DNA of 64,000 nt from Pseudomonas antarctica (GCF_900624995.1 NZ_UYXQ01000023.1:1-64000); one strand, 5' to 3'. Numbered from the stretch's first letter, positions 21,548 through 31,460 are shown. Made by a program: numbers and translations. The notes: generated by a model from the letters alone, not told the origin.

Positions 21548-24166
21548 ATGAAAAGCGCAGAAATCCGTGAAGCCTTCCTTCGCTTCTTCGAAGAGCAAGG
21601 TCACACCCGTGTCGCCTCCAGCTCCTTGATCCCAGGCAATGACCCAACCCTGCTGTTCACTAACGCGGGGATGAACCAGTTCAAGGACTGCTTCCTGGGC
21701 CAGGAAAAGCGCGCCTACACCCGCGCCACCAGCAGCCAGAAGTGCGTCCGCGCCGGCGGCAAGAACAGTGACCTGGAAAACGTCGGTTACACCGCGCGCC
21801 ACCACACCTTCTTCGAAATGCTGGGTAACTTCAGCTTCGGTGACTATTTCAAGAAAGATGCAATTACCTTCGCCTGGACCTTCCTCACCGGCGTGTTGAA
21901 GCTGCCCAAGGAAAAGCTCTGGGTCACCGTCTACGCGACGGACGACGAAGCGTATGACATCTGGACCAAAGAAATCGGCGTGCCCGTCGAGCGCATGATT
22001 CGCATCGGCGACAACAAGGGTGCGCCTTACGCGTCCGATAACTTCTGGACCATGGGCGATACCGGCCCGTGCGGCCCTTGCACCGAGATTTTCTACGATC
22101 ACGGCGCCGACATCTGGGGCGGCCCACCCGGCTCGCCGGAAGAAGACGGCGACCGTTACATCGAAATCTGGAACAACGTGTTCATGCAGTTCAACCGCAC
22201 CGCCGATGGCGTGTTGCATCCGCTGCCAGCCCCGTCGGTTGACACCGGCATGGGCCTGGAGCGGATCAGTGCGGTGATGCAGCACGTTCATTCCAACTAC
22301 GAGATCGACCTGTTCACCAACCTGCTCAGCGCTTCGGCCGCCGCCATTGGTTGCGCCAACGACAACCAGTCTTCGCTCAAGGTTGTGTCGGACCACATCC
22401 GTTCGTGCGGCTTTCTGATCGCTGACGGTGTATTGCCGTCGAACGAAGGTCGCGGCTATGTGTTGCGCCGTATTATCCGTCGCGCCTGCCGTCACGGTAA
22501 CAAGCTGGGCGCCACCGGTAGCTTCTTCTACAAAATCGTTGCCGCGCTGGTGGCCGAGATGGGCGATGCCTTCCCGGAACTCAAGCAGCAGCAGGCCAAC
22601 ATCGAGCGCGTGCTCAAGGCTGAAGAAGAGCAGTTCTCCAAGACCCTCGAACACGGCTTGAAGATTCTCGAGCAGGACCTGGCCGAGCTCAAAGGCAGCG
22701 TGGTGCCGGGTGACGTGGTGTTCAAGCTGTATGACACCTACGGTTTCCCGATGGACCTGACCGCCGACATCGCCCGCGAGCGCGAGTTGACCGTCGATGA
22801 GGCAGGTTTTGAGCGTGAGATGCAAGCCCAGCGTGTACGCGCCCGTTCCGCCAGCTCCTTTGGCTTGGACTACAACACCTTGGTCAAGGTGGATGTGGCC
22901 ACACAGTTCACTGGCTATCAGGCCACCGTTGGCTCGGCCAAAATTGTTGCCATCTATAAAGACGGCAAATCGGTCGATGTGTTGAACGAGGGCGAAGAGG
23001 CGGTAGTGGTTCTGGACCAGACGCCGTTCTACGCCGAATCTGGTGGCCAGGTGGGTGACTGTGGCTTCTTGAGCTCGACGTCCGGTCGCTTTGAGGTGCG
23101 CGATACCACCAAGACCGGCGGTGCGTTCCTGCACCACGGCGTGTTGGTATTGGGCAACCTGACGGTCGGCGCGCCGGTAGACACTCAGGTCGATGCCGAC
23201 GTGCGGCATGCAACTGCTTTGAACCATTCTGCCACTCACTTGCTGCACGCCGCGTTGCGTCAGGTATTGGGTGAGCACGTGCAGCAGAAGGGTTCGTTGG
23301 TCGACAGCCAGCGCCTGCGTTTTGACTTCAGCCACTTTGAAGCGATCAAGCCTGAGCAGATCAAGGCGCTGGAAGACATCGTCAACGCTGAGATTCGCAA
23401 GAACTCCCCGGTGGAAACCGAAGAAACCGATATTGAAACCGCCAAGAACAAAGGCGCCATGGCGCTGTTCGGCGAGAAGTACGGCGACGAAGTGCGTGTA
23501 CTGAGCATGGGCGGCAGCTTCTCGGTGGAGCTGTGTGGTGGTATCCATGCCAACCGTACCGGCGACATTGGCCTGCTGAAAATCATCAGCGAAGGCGGTG
23601 TGGCCTCCGGTGTGCGTCGTATTGAAGCGGTCACCGGTGCTGCGGCCCTGGCCTACCTCAATGCGGCTGAAGAACAACTCAAGGAAGCGGCCGGCCTGGT
23701 CAAGGGCAGCCGCGACAATCTGATCGACAAACTGTCCGCCGTACTGGAGCGCAACCGTGCGCTGGAGAAACAGCTGGAGCAGTTGCAAGCCAAGGCTGCC
23801 AGCGCGGCAGGCGACGATTTGTCGGCTCAAGCACTGGACGTCAAGGGCGTAAAAGTCCTCGCGGTGCGCCTGGACGGTCAGGACGGCAAGGCGCTGTTGG
23901 CCTTGGTCGATCAGTTGAAGAACAAGCTCGGCCGCGCAGTGATCCTGCTCGGCGGTGTCCATGAGGAAAAGGTCGTTCTGGTTGCCGGTGTAACCAAAGA
24001 CCTGACTGGCCAACTCAAGGCCGGTGATTTGATGAAGCAAGCCGCTGCGGCAGTGGGCGGGAAGGGCGGAGGTCGTCCGGACATGGCGCAAGGCGGTGGT
24101 GTAGACGCCGGAGCCCTGGACGCGGCGCTGGCCCTGACTGTGCCGTTTGTCGAGGCTGGCATTTAA
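21548..24166 (+). CDS. alaS: Alanyl-tRNA synthetase
   Basis: Class-II synthetase of 872 residues charging tRNA-Ala. Domains in order: catalytic core ('[19 protein letters not shown]', motif 2 around '[16 protein letters not shown]'), tRNA-recognition region, editing domain with zinc-binding '[12 protein letters not shown]' and '[15 protein letters not shown]', and C-Ala coiled coil with a glycine-rich end ('[15 protein letters not shown]'). ATG 21548 starts the conserved MKSAEIRE N-terminus. Housekeeping gene, full length. Confidence 0.96.
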   Translation: MKSAEIREAFLRFFEEQGHTRVASSSLIPGNDPTLLFTNAGMNQFKDCFLGQEKRAYTRATSSQKCVRAGGKNSDLENVGYTARHHTFFEMLGNFSFGDYFKKDAITFAWTFLTGVLKLPKEKLWVTVYATDDEAYDIWTKEIGVPVERMIRIGDNKGAPYASDNFWTMGDTGPCGPCTEIFYDHGADIWGGPPGSPEEDGDRYIEIWNNVFMQFNRTADGVLHPLPAPSVDTGMGLERISAVMQHVHSNYEIDLFTNLLSASAAAIGCANDNQSSLKVVSDHIRSCGFLIADGVLPSNEGRGYVLRRIIRRACRHGNKLGATGSFFYKIVAALVAEMGDAFPELKQQQANIERVLKAEEEQFSKTLEHGLKILEQDLAELKGSVVPGDVVFKLYDTYGFPMDLTADIARERELTVDEAGFEREMQAQRVRARSASSFGLDYNTLVKVDVATQFTGYQATVGSAKIVAIYKDGKSVDVLNEGEEAVVVLDQTPFYAESGGQVGDCGFLSSTSGRFEVRDTTKTGGAFLHHGVLVLGNLTVGAPVDTQVDADVRHATALNHSATHLLHAALRQVLGEHVQQKGSLVDSQRLRFDFSHFEAIKPEQIKALEDIVNAEIRKNSPVETEETDIETAKNKGAMALFGEKYGDEVRVLSMGGSFSVELCGGIHANRTGDIGLLKIISEGGVASGVRRIEAVTGAAALAYLNAAEEQLKEAAGLVKGSRDNLIDKLSAVLERNRALEKQLEQLQAKAASAAGDDLSAQALDVKGVKVLAVRLDGQDGKALLALVDQLKNKLGRAVILLGGVHEEKVVLVAGVTKDLTGQLKAGDLMKQAAAAVGGKGGGRPDMAQGGGVDAGALDAALALTVPFVEAGI

Positions 24167-24178
24167 GGCGCTGTTAAT

Positions 24179-24203
24179 GAGCCCATGGTCTCTTCATGGG
24201 CTC
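24179..24203 (+). terminator. Hairpin between alaS and lysC
   Basis: GAGCCCATG and CATGGGCTC form a perfect 9-bp stem with a 7-nt loop just after the alaS stop. There is no strong T run, so it may be an attenuating or stabilising hairpin rather than a full terminator. Confidence 0.55.
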
Positions 24204-24263
24204 GCTTAGGTGCTGGAAGATTTGTTTATTGGGCGCCCCTTTACGGGCTAAGGCGGCTTAGAA

Positions 24264-25505
24264 ATGGCTTTGATCGTACAGAAATTCGGAGGCACCTCGG
24301 TCGGCTCTGTCGAAAGAATCGAGCAGGTCGCCGACAAGGTTAAGAAATTCCGCGATGCCGGAGACGACCTGGTGGTGGTGCTGTCGGCCATGAGCGGCGA
24401 GACCAATCGCCTGATCGATCTGGCCAAGGCAATCAGTGGTGACCAACAGCCGCTGCCGCGTGAGCTGGATGTGATTGTGTCCACCGGTGAGCAGGTGACC
24501 ATCGCTTTGCTGGCCATGGCGTTGAATAAACGTGGTGTGCCGGCAGTGTCCTACACTGGCAGTCAGGTGCGCATTCTGACCGACAGCGCACATACCAAAG
24601 CGCGCATCCTGCAGATTGACGATCAGAAAATCCGTACTGATCTGAAAGCAGGCCGCGTGGTAGTTGTAGCGGGCTTCCAGGGTGTGGACGAGCACGGCAA
24701 CATCACCACGCTCGGGCGTGGTGGTTCGGACACCACCGGCGTCGCGCTGGCGGCAGCTCTGAAGGCTGATGAATGCCAGATCTATACCGATGTGGACGGC
24801 GTGTACACCACCGACCCGCGTGTGGTGTCCGTGGCCCAGCGCCTGGACAAGATCACCTTTGAAGAGATGCTGGAAATGGCCAGCCTCGGTTCCAAGGTAT
24901 TGCAGATCCGCGCGGTGGAGTTCGCCGGCAAGTACAACGTTCCGCTGCGCGTATTGCACAGCTTCAAAGAGGGGCCGGGCACCCTCATTACTATTGATGA
25001 AGAGGAATCCATGGAACAGCCGATCATTTCCGGCATCGCTTTCAACCGCGATGAAGCCAAGCTGACGATCCGTGGCGTGCCGGATACTCCGGGCGTGGCC
25101 TTCAAGATTCTCGGGCCTATCAGCGACGCGAATGTTGAGGTCGACATGATCGTGCAGAACGTTTCGCACGATAACACCACCGATTTCACCTTCACCGTGC
25201 ACCGCAACGAGTACGATGCGGCTCACAAGATCCTGGAGAACACCGCGAGCCAGATTGGCGCCCGTGAAGTGATCGGCGATATCAAGATTGCCAAGGTGTC
25301 GATCGTGGGGGTGGGCATGCGTTCCCATGCCGGTGTTGCCAGCCGTATGTTCGGTGCCCTGGCCAAGGAAAGCATCAACATCCAGATGATCTCCACTTCG
25401 GAAATCAAAGTCTCGGTGGTCATCGAAGAGAAGTACCTGGAACTGGCTGTACGCTCACTGCATACCGCTTTTGAGCTGGACGCTCCGGCCCGACCGGGCG
25501 AGTGA
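24264..25505 (+). CDS. lysC: Aspartokinase LysC
   Basis: A 413-residue aspartate kinase, first step of lysine/threonine/methionine/diaminopimelate synthesis. Kinase domain: '[11 protein letters not shown]' at residue 4, '[14 protein letters not shown]', '[14 protein letters not shown]'. Two C-terminal ACT domains carry feedback sites. An internal in-frame ATG at 25011, preceded by GAGG, begins exactly at the ACT region (MEQPIISG), the position used in other alpha2-beta2 aspartokinases for a separate 164-residue beta subunit. Strong terminator downstream. Confidence 0.95.
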   Translation: MALIVQKFGGTSVGSVERIEQVADKVKKFRDAGDDLVVVLSAMSGETNRLIDLAKAISGDQQPLPRELDVIVSTGEQVTIALLAMALNKRGVPAVSYTGSQVRILTDSAHTKARILQIDDQKIRTDLKAGRVVVVAGFQGVDEHGNITTLGRGGSDTTGVALAAALKADECQIYTDVDGVYTTDPRVVSVAQRLDKITFEEMLEMASLGSKVLQIRAVEFAGKYNVPLRVLHSFKEGPGTLITIDEEESMEQPIISGIAFNRDEAKLTIRGVPDTPGVAFKILGPISDANVEVDMIVQNVSHDNTTDFTFTVHRNEYDAAHKILENTASQIGAREVIGDIKIAKVSIVGVGMRSHAGVASRMFGALAKESINIQMISTSEIKVSVVIEEKYLELAVRSLHTAFELDAPARPGE

Positions 25506-25517
25506 TGCAATGCCAGG

Positions 25518-25549
25518 AAGGCGCGGCTTACCGCGCCTTTCATTTTTTT
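25518..25549 (+). terminator. Rho-independent terminator after lysC
   Basis: AAGGCGCGG-CTTA-CCGCGCCTT perfect stem followed by CATTTTTTT. Confidence 0.9.
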
Positions 25550-25678
25550 GTCGAGTGCGTGTCTTTTTGGTGCGCTCGACAATACTTAGGCGGTAGGGCT
25601 ATGACCTTTGGGTTGTAGGTCGAAGGCCTTTTTTTTGCAGACTGTTGTTCCTGAACTGAAATGCGTGAGGAGAAAGGT

Positions 25679-25867
25679 ATGCTGATTCTGACTCGTCGTT
25701 GCGCAGAAAGCCTGATTATCGGTGATGGCGAAATCACCGTGACCGTGCTCGGCGTTAAAGGCAATCAAGTACGTATCGGGGTTAACGCTCCGAAAGAGGT
25801 AGCGGTTCACCGCGAGGAAATCTACCTGCGGATCAAGAAAGAGAAGGACGAAGAACCAAGCCTTTAA
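25679..25867 (+). CDS. rsmA: Carbon storage regulator RsmA/CsrA
   Basis: A 62-residue RNA-binding translational repressor ('[25 protein letters not shown]', '[19 protein letters not shown]' with the RNA-contacting R44). Its leader reads GAGGAGAAAGG, so it contains GGA motifs of the kind RsmA itself binds, compatible with autoregulation. ATG 25679 is the family start. In the Gac/Rsm system of P. fluorescens it controls secondary metabolism, motility and secretion. Location after lysC and before tRNA-Ser matches P. aeruginosa. Confidence 0.96.
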   Translation: MLILTRRCAESLIIGDGEITVTVLGVKGNQVRIGVNAPKEVAVHREEIYLRIKKEKDEEPSL

Positions 25868-25929
25868 TTTTTATCGTTTTTTATGTTTGCAAACGGGGAT
25901 GAACGTGGTTAATATACGCCCCGTGTTGC

Positions 25930-26020
25930 GGAGAGCTGGCCGAGTGGCCGAAGGCGCTCCCCTGCTAAGGGAGTACACCTCAAAAGGGTGTCGGGGGTTC
26001 GAATCCCCCGTTCTCCGCCA
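25930..26020 (+). tRNA. tRNA-Ser (anticodon GCU)
   Basis: 91-nt cloverleaf: acceptor GGAGAGC/GTTCTCC, D-arm, anticodon loop CTGCTAA, long variable arm typical of serine tRNAs, T-arm GGGGGTTCGAATCCCCC, encoded CCA. Confidence 0.96.
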
Positions 26021-26128
26021 TTATTTGCTTAGTACGTTGCAATCTGGTTTTTTCGGTAAGTTGTTGAAATTACTCGAAAAAATAGCTTTACATAGAGATT
26101 GAACGGCCTATAATGCGCGGCAACAAAT

Positions 26129-26205
26129 GCACTCGTAGCTCAGCTGGATAGAGTACTCGGCTACGAACCGAGCGGTCACAGGTTCGAATCCTGTCGAGTG
26201 CACCA
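26129..26205 (+). tRNA. tRNA-Arg (anticodon ACG), copy 1
   Basis: 77-nt cloverleaf beginning GCACTCGTAGCTCAGCTGG, anticodon loop CTACGAA, T-loop GGTTCGAATCC, encoded CCA. Identical to the copy 72 bp downstream. Confidence 0.97.
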
Positions 26206-26277
26206 TTTAAGAGTCAGTTGCAGTGATGCGGGTGACTCGGCTTCAACCAGTTGTGATCTGGTCTAAAAACACAATAT

Positions 26278-26354
26278 GCACTCGTAGCTCAGCTGGATAG
26301 AGTACTCGGCTACGAACCGAGCGGTCACAGGTTCGAATCCTGTCGAGTGCACCA
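26278..26354 (+). tRNA. tRNA-Arg (anticodon ACG), copy 2
   Basis: Exact repeat of the tRNA-Arg at 26129-26205, followed by a terminator. The tandem copies probably share a transcript with tRNA-Ser. Confidence 0.97.
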
Positions 26355-26361
26355 TACAAAC

Positions 26362-26388
26362 AAAAAGCCCGCCCAGTGCGGGCTTTTT
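26362..26388 (+). terminator. Terminator of the tRNA cluster
   Basis: AAAAAGCCCGC-CCAGT-GCGGGCTTTTT hairpin 7 bp after the CCA end of the second tRNA-Arg. The following stretch to mgtE (26389-26692) holds no gene that I can support. Confidence 0.92.
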
Positions 26389-26692
26389 GCCGTCTGGGGT
26401 TTGGGTAGGCTTTCATCTTTTTCTCCTGCGCCATGTGTTTTCCCTTCAGCCTGCGTCGTCGCACTTCTAGATGCAGCCAATGCTTACCTTTGGCTCGCAA
26501 GCGCTTGTTCTTTCCAGTTTTTTAACGTTTAAAACGGACGCAAGGTGTATCATTGCGCCCGTCAGCCCCGCCGGGGCTTGTGGAATACCTCCATGGACTT
26601 ACCCAGTAGTTGCTCAGTACCCCGTTTTTCCAATCATGAATTGACTGATTGATCCTTCCGGCGTGCCCCGCTGCTGGGAGTGGAGTTCGCCT

Positions 26693-28135
26693 ATGACCGA
26701 AGTAGAAGTAAAGAAAACACAAGACAGCCTGCAGGATCGTTTGGCTCAAGTTATCGAGCTGCTGCAGCGTCAGCGCGTGGTCGAAGACCTTACGCACCGC
26801 CAGGAAGGTCCGCACCACGACCGCGTTGAAAACCTGGTTCACCGGCAAAACCTCGTCGAGTTGCAGCGCAAGCTCGATGACCTGCACTCCGCCGACGTCG
26901 CCTATATCCTCGAAGCCTTGCCGCTGGACGATCGACTGACCCTCTGGCAGCTGGTCAAGGCTGATCGCGACGGCGATATTCTCCTCGAAGTATCCGACTC
27001 GGTCCGTGAAACCCTGATCGCCGACATGGACGATCACGAGCTTCTGGCTGCGGCCAGGGAGATGGACGCCGACGAGCTGGCCGACCTTGCCCCTGAGCTG
27101 CCCCGCGATGTTGTCCATGAGCTGATGGAAGCTCTCGACAGCCAGCAACGCGAGCGCGTGCGCTCGGCGTTGTCCTACGACGAGGATCAGGTCGGTGCGT
27201 TGATGGACTTCGAGATGGTCACCATCCGCGAAGACGTCAGCCTGGAAGTGGTGCTGCGTTACCTGCGCCGCCTCAAAGAATTGCCCGGCCATACCGACAA
27301 ATTGTTCGTGGTCGACTACGAAGGCATTCTTAAAGGCGTGCTGCCGATCAAGCGTCTGCTGGTGAATGATCCGGACAAGAAAGTTGCGGATCTGATGGCC
27401 AGCGATACCGTGAGTTTTCACCCGGATGAAGACGCCTATGAGGCTGCGCAGGCGTTTGAGCGTTATGACTTAATCTCCGCCCCGGTGGTCGACAAGAACG
27501 GTAAGCTGATCGGCCGTTTGACCATCGATGAAATGGTCGACTTGATTCGTGAAGAGAGTGAAACCGAAGTCCTCAACATGGCGGGTTTGCGTGAAGAGGA
27601 GGATATTTTTGCCTCGGTCTGGCGTTCTCTGCATAACCGTTGGGCTTGGCTGGCGGTCAATCTGATCACCGCCTTTATCGCCTCACGTGTGATCGGGCTG
27701 TTTGAGGGCTCTATCGAGAAACTGGTGGCCCTTGCGGCGCTGATGCCGATTGTGGCTGGTATCGGTGGCAACTCCGGTAATCAGACTATCACCATGATCG
27801 TGCGCGCAATGGCGCTGGATCAGGTGAGTACCGCCAACTCCTCGCGCCTGCTGCGCAAAGAATTGGCCGTGGGCTTGATCAACGGTTTGGTGTGGGGTGG
27901 CGTGATCGGTGTGGTGGCCTATTTGCTGTATGGCAGTTGGTCGCTGGGCGTCGTGATGACGGCCGCCATGACGCTCAACCTGCTATTGGCGGCACTGATG
28001 GGGGTGCTGATCCCCATGACCCTGGCGCGCCTTGGGCGTGACCCGGCAATGGGCGCCAGTGTGATGATCACCGCGATGACCGACAGTGGTGGGTTCTTTA
28101 TCTTCCTGGGCCTGGCGACGATCTTCCTGCTCTGA
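26693..28135 (+). CDS. mgtE: Magnesium transporter MgtE
   Basis: A 480-residue Mg2+ channel/transporter. Order of parts: N-terminal superhelical domain (residues about 30-135), tandem CBS domains (about 140-265: 'LMDFEMVTIREDVSLEVVLRYL', 'DTVSFHPDEDAYEAAQ'), a connecting helix, and five transmembrane helices with 'GIGGNSGNQT' pore-region motif near residue 360. ATG 26693 has GGAG 7 bp upstream. It follows the tRNA cluster as in P. aeruginosa (PA0913). Full length. Confidence 0.93.
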   Translation: MTEVEVKKTQDSLQDRLAQVIELLQRQRVVEDLTHRQEGPHHDRVENLVHRQNLVELQRKLDDLHSADVAYILEALPLDDRLTLWQLVKADRDGDILLEVSDSVRETLIADMDDHELLAAAREMDADELADLAPELPRDVVHELMEALDSQQRERVRSALSYDEDQVGALMDFEMVTIREDVSLEVVLRYLRRLKELPGHTDKLFVVDYEGILKGVLPIKRLLVNDPDKKVADLMASDTVSFHPDEDAYEAAQAFERYDLISAPVVDKNGKLIGRLTIDEMVDLIREESETEVLNMAGLREEEDIFASVWRSLHNRWAWLAVNLITAFIASRVIGLFEGSIEKLVALAALMPIVAGIGGNSGNQTITMIVRAMALDQVSTANSSRLLRKELAVGLINGLVWGGVIGVVAYLLYGSWSLGVVMTAAMTLNLLLAALMGVLIPMTLARLGRDPAMGASVMITAMTDSGGFFIFLGLATIFLL

Positions 28136-28144
28136 TCCCTTCCC

Positions 28145-28175
28145 GCGGGAGCAAATCTGCTCCCGCATTGCTTTT
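28145..28175 (+). terminator. Terminator after mgtE
   Basis: GCGGGAGC/GCTCCCGC perfect 8-bp stem with short loop, then ATTGCTTTTT. Confidence 0.8.
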
Positions 28176-28209
28176 TCTACTCAAAGCTTTTTCTACTCAA
28201 ATTCCAGGC

Positions 28210-28236
28210 AAAAAAAAGCCAGCACGTGGCTGGCTT
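28210..28236 (-). terminator. Terminator of amrZ
   Basis: On the minus strand AGCCAGC-CACGT-GCTGGCT is followed by seven or eight T. It lies 18 bp past the amrZ stop, between convergent mgtE and amrZ. Confidence 0.85.
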
Positions 28237-28253
28237 GGGCTTTCAGTTGCAGA

Positions 28254-28580
28254 TCAATTGGCTTCTGCGGCCGCCTCAACGTCGTGCGCAATAAGCGAGA
28301 CGAGAGCATTTTGCTGGCGGTGGGATAGCTGACGAAAACGCTGCAGCAGTTCGCGTTCGTGCAGTGACAGCTCAGGGCTGTCCAGGCGCATGCTCAACTC
28401 TTCGCCCAACGCACCTTCCTGAATGAGGCTTTGTTCCAGGCGCGCGATGATTTCGGAGTTCATGCTGCGGTGATGATTGCGAGCCACCTCGGCAATGCGT
28501 TCCCGCATTCCGTCTGGCAGACGTACGACGAACTTGTCAGCCGTACGGCTGGAATAAATTGCCTGTTTCAATGGGCGCAT
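28254..28580 (-). CDS. amrZ: Ribbon-helix-helix regulator AmrZ/AlgZ
   Basis: A 108-residue Arc/MetJ-superfamily DNA-binding protein. The beta strand and helices '[43 protein letters not shown]' (residues 10-52) match AmrZ, and a C-terminal tetramerisation region follows. In P. aeruginosa and P. fluorescens AmrZ regulates alginate, c-di-GMP enzymes and flagellar genes including repression of fleQ, so its closeness to a flagellar block is fitting. The 28581-28986 upstream region may contain an AlgU-type promoter. Confidence 0.9.
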   Translation of the reverse strand: MRPLKQAIYSSRTADKFVVRLPDGMRERIAEVARNHHRSMNSEIIARLEQSLIQEGALGEELSMRLDSPELSLHERELLQRFRQLSHRQQNALVSLIAHDVEAAAEAN

Positions 28581-28638
28581 ATATTTAACCGGTTAGTTCA
28601 GGGGAGCGGTTTTTGGAATTGGCCGCAAGATGAGTGTT

Positions 28639-28663
28639 AAGACAAGGCTCACGACCAAAGTTC
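28639..28663 (-). promoter_or_regulatory. Possible AlgU (sigma-22)-type promoter of amrZ
   Basis: Minus strand reads GAACTT, 15 bases, then TCTTAA about 60 bp upstream of the amrZ start. The -35 hexamer fits the AlgU/RpoE consensus; the spacer is one base short and the -10 imperfect. In P. aeruginosa amrZ is AlgU-dependent. Weak candidate. Confidence 0.35.
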
Positions 28664-28986
28664 AACCCGAATTGCAAAGAGGTCGCATCATGCCTCAGAT
28701 TTGACAGTTCCTTGGCGTCAATTCTGTGACAAATATTGAACTGCCTAAAGGCTTTATGCCAGCACTCATTTGCATTTTTGCGGACTGGTTTGAAAACTTT
28801 TCAACGAGTGATTCCGCGAGGGAACTTCTCGTAAGTCCAAGCCACGACAGGCTTTAAGGCCGCACATCCTATAGCAATATGGCCTTTTGCCCTTGCCTTT
28901 ATGACTAAGGCTTAGACTAGTGGCAATTTGCCGATTTACTAGCGCAATGCGACATAAGGTAGGGGGGAGGTGACGCGAGGCGAGTG

Positions 28987-29166
28987 TTAGCGCAACACGG
29001 GATCAAATTTGATGCGGCGACCGACGATGAGCGTGAGAACCCACAAGCTTGCAAACACGCCGGTCGCAACGAGGGCCGTGGTTTCGCCGTCTTGCGAGGA
29101 GGTGCTCAGGCCAAATACACCGGCAACCAGGGTCAGGCACAGGAATAACCAAGCGGGCTTTGTCAT
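28987..29166 (-). CDS. Small membrane protein, 59 residues
   Basis: ATG at 29166 preceded by AAGGAACC. The 59-residue product has two hydrophobic helices (residues 5-20 'AWLFLCLTLVAGVFGL' and about 33-49 'VATGVFASLWVLTLIVG') and ends in a basic tail RRIKFDPVLR. Probably an inner-membrane hairpin protein. It follows a second small ORF by 10 bp, forming a two-gene operon. Function unknown. Confidence 0.7.
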   Translation of the reverse strand: MTKPAWLFLCLTLVAGVFGLSTSSQDGETTALVATGVFASLWVLTLIVGRRIKFDPVLR

Positions 29167-29176
29167 GAATGGTTCC

Positions 29177-29401
29177 TTAGAAAACCCAATGTTCAGATGC
29201 AGGAGTAGCCTGGGTGTCCTGGGTCACACGAATCGGCGACTGAACAGTGGGGGTCATCACCGCTAACTGCGGGCGCTGTTGCAGGTGATGCGGCACTGGC
29301 TGGTTGATTTGGGCGACGTCGTCATGGGTCGATTGAAAGTGGAACGTAACCAGTGCGGCAAGGGCCACAGCGTTGAGGGTTAACAATAGGGCGCTGTTCA
29401 T
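29177..29401 (-). CDS. Small exported or membrane-anchored protein, 74 residues
   Basis: ATG 29401 with GGAGAAC upstream. The N-terminal about 20 residues ('MNSALLLTLNAVALAALVTF') are a signal anchor; the rest is polar, rich in Q, P and T. No family recognised. Upstream gene of a two-gene operon with the 59-residue membrane protein. Two TGCAA-type palindromes lie 120-160 bp upstream. Confidence 0.65.
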   Translation of the reverse strand: MNSALLLTLNAVALAALVTFHFQSTHDDVAQINQPVPHHLQQRPQLAVMTPTVQSPIRVTQDTQATPASEHWVF

Positions 29402-29520
29402 TTGTTGTTCTCCGCGTGGCTGGGCCGAAAGGTTGTGTATGATCAGTATTGCAGGTCTCGTGCCAATATTTTATCCCAATAAAAACAATGAGTTATATGT
29501 GATTCTGCGTGTTCATGCGT

Positions 29521-29563
29521 TGCAATTTGCAATGCTGGCATATTGGGGGAGTGCAAATTGCAC
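29521..29563. promoter_or_regulatory. Two TGCAA-N-TTGCA palindromes
   Basis: TGCAATTTGCA (29521-29531) and GTGCAAATTGCAC (29551-29563) are near-identical dyads with centres 31 bp apart, three helical turns. They lie between the small leftward operon and tRNA-Arg(CCU). They look like binding sites for a dimeric regulator; which gene they serve is unknown. The rest of 29402-29722 shows nothing else. Confidence 0.45.
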
Positions 29564-29722
29564 GATGGCGCCAAGTCCCTGTCTTTACGGGTCGAAACCG
29601 CAATTGTCTGTACAAGGATCGGCCTACACTCAAAAAGCCAACGGACGACATGACAAAACCGACCTCGGCCGTTAACATGCACGCCGTCCGTCGCTGCGCG
29701 TTTGTCCCGATGGCTGTCATTT

Positions 29723-29799
29723 GTCCCAGTAGCTCAATTGGATAGAGCATCCCCCTCCTAAGGGGAAGGTTGGCCGTTCGAACCGGCCCTGGGACACCA
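29723..29799 (+). tRNA. tRNA-Arg (anticodon CCU)
   Basis: 77-nt cloverleaf: acceptor GTCCCAG/CTGGGAC, anticodon loop CTCCTAA, T-arm GGCCGTTCGAACCGGCC, encoded CCA. Confidence 0.96.
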
Positions 29800-29811
29800 C
29801 ATTCAACGCTT

Positions 29812-29848
29812 AAAAGCCCCGCTCAGATTGCTCTGGCGGGGCTTTTTT
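29812..29848 (+). terminator. Terminator after tRNA-Arg(CCU)
   Basis: AAAAGCCCCGC...GCGGGGCTTTTTT hairpin 12 bp after the CCA end. The next 228 bp to the MFS gene hold only presumed promoter sequence. Confidence 0.92.
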
Positions 29849-30076
29849 GTGGGTGCTCGTCAAACACCGGTCGAACCTTGCCGGCGATCGGCGTTCACAG
29901 CAGGTGCGCGATGTATTTATCGCCTTCTGTGTACCTTGCACGTGGGCAGGCAACGTCTGAGCTATTAAGCAAAATTATTCCCCGGATACCGACTTATCAC
30001 CTGTCCGGACCCGGCAACCCCGGACTATCATGCCGATAGCCCTGTCACCCACTGCAAGGAGCCGCTCGGAACGCCG

Positions 30077-31456
30077 ATGCGCCAGATCTGGAAATCTTTT
30101 CGAGCCCTTTATTTCGCCTCCTTGATGATGCTGATCGGCTCCGGCCTGCTCAGTACCTACCTTGCCTTGCGCCTGGCGGCCGACCATGTCGACAGCCTGT
30201 GGGTGGGTGCGCTGATGGCGGCCAACTACTTCGGCCTGGTGCTGGGCGGCAAGATCGGGCACCGCCTGATCGCCCGGGTCGGGCATATCCGCGCCTATGC
30301 CACCTGTGCCGGGATTGTCGGTGCGGCGGTATTGGGTCATGGCCTGATCGACTGGCTCCCGGCCTGGATTGTGCTGCGGATGATCGTAGGCTTGGGGATG
30401 ATGTGCCAGTACATGGTCATCGAAAGCTGGCTCAATGAGCAGGCGGACGCCAAGCAGCGTGGCGTAGTGTTCAGCGGCTATATGATCGCGTCCTACCTCG
30501 GGCTGGTGTTGGGTCAGTTGATTCTGGTGATGCATCCCCAGCTTGGCCTTGAGCTGTTGATGCTGGTCGCACTGTGCTTTGCCCTGTGCCTGGTGCCGGT
30601 GGCCATGACTCGACGCATTCACCCGGCGCCCCTGCACCCTGCACCGATGGAACCGCGTTTCTTCATCAAGCGTGTGCCGCAGTCGTTAAGTACCGTCTTG
30701 GGCGCGGGCGTAATCGTGGGTTCGTTCTACGGTTTGGCACCGCTTTACGCCTCCCAGCAAGGCCTGACGACGGAGCAGGTCGGTTTGTTTATGGGTTGCT
30801 GCATTTTCGCCGGCTTGCTGGTGCAGTGGCCGTTGGGCTGGCTGTCGGATCGTTATGATCGGGCATTGCTGATTCGTTGCTTCGCCGGGTGCCTGGCCGT
30901 GGCGGCATTGCCGTTGGCGATCATGACGCGGGTGCCGTTGGAAGTGCTTTTTGTCGCGGGGTTTCTGTGTTCGTTGGTGCAGTTCTGCCTGTACCCATTG
31001 GCGGTGGCGTTTTCCAACGACCATGTGGAAGGTGATCGCCGTGTGTCACTGACCGCCATGTTGCTGGTGACTTACGGCATTGGCGCGAGTGCCGGGCCGC
31101 TGTTGGCGGGTGTGGCGATGAAGCTGTTCGGCAGCCATATGCTGTATGCCTTTTTCAGCCTGTGTGCAGTGATTCTGGTGTGGCGTATTCGGCCGAAGGC
31201 AGTGACCAACCTGCATCAGGTAGAAGATGCGCCGCTGCATCACGTGGCGATGCCCGACAGCATGTCCAGCTCGCCGTTGGTGGCGTGCCTTGACCCGCGA
31301 GTGGACGAGGCTGTGGTGCAAGAGCAAATGCAGACCGTTGTGCCAGAGCCTGAAGTCGATCCGCAACCACCGGAGGATGAGCCGGCTTTCGAGGGGCCGC
31401 CGCAGCCTCTGGGGCCTGACGAACATCCGCACGACTTGAGCAGGGCGCGCCCCTGA
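30077..31456 (+). CDS. MFS transporter (YcaD-like)
   Basis: A 459-residue major facilitator with about 12 transmembrane helices. Features: 'SLWVGALMAANYFGLVLGGKIGHRLIARVG' (loop 2-3 region, residues about 40-70), 'GWLSDRYDRALL' in the second half (about 254-265) and a long hydrophilic proline/glutamate-rich C-terminal tail. It resembles the uncharacterised YcaD subfamily. AAGGAG precedes ATG but at long spacing. No neighbouring metabolic genes hint at the substrate; shares a bidirectional terminator with flgZ. Confidence 0.82.
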   Translation: MRQIWKSFRALYFASLMMLIGSGLLSTYLALRLAADHVDSLWVGALMAANYFGLVLGGKIGHRLIARVGHIRAYATCAGIVGAAVLGHGLIDWLPAWIVLRMIVGLGMMCQYMVIESWLNEQADAKQRGVVFSGYMIASYLGLVLGQLILVMHPQLGLELLMLVALCFALCLVPVAMTRRIHPAPLHPAPMEPRFFIKRVPQSLSTVLGAGVIVGSFYGLAPLYASQQGLTTEQVGLFMGCCIFAGLLVQWPLGWLSDRYDRALLIRCFAGCLAVAALPLAIMTRVPLEVLFVAGFLCSLVQFCLYPLAVAFSNDHVEGDRRVSLTAMLLVTYGIGASAGPLLAGVAMKLFGSHMLYAFFSLCAVILVWRIRPKAVTNLHQVEDAPLHHVAMPDSMSSSPLVACLDPRVDEAVVQEQMQTVVPEPEVDPQPPEDEPAFEGPPQPLGPDEHPHDLSRARP

Positions 31457-31460
31457 ACGC

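Noticed and set aside
21545..24091. An 848-codon open frame antisense to alaS
   Set aside because: alaS is unmistakable on the plus strand; the antisense frame has no domain and arises from codon bias.
26129..26354. tRNA-Arg pair as an integration site
   Set aside because: No integrase or displaced tRNA fragment lies nearby; the two identical complete tRNAs look like a simple tandem duplication.
26243..26500. An 85-residue minus-strand frame containing '[23 protein letters not shown]'
   Set aside because: This phrase is the well-known spurious translation of a tRNA-Arg gene read backwards; the DNA is tRNA-Arg(ACG).
29402..29722. Short overlapping plus-strand frames before tRNA-Arg(CCU)
   Set aside because: They lack ribosome sites, overlap each other in several frames and show no conserved motif.
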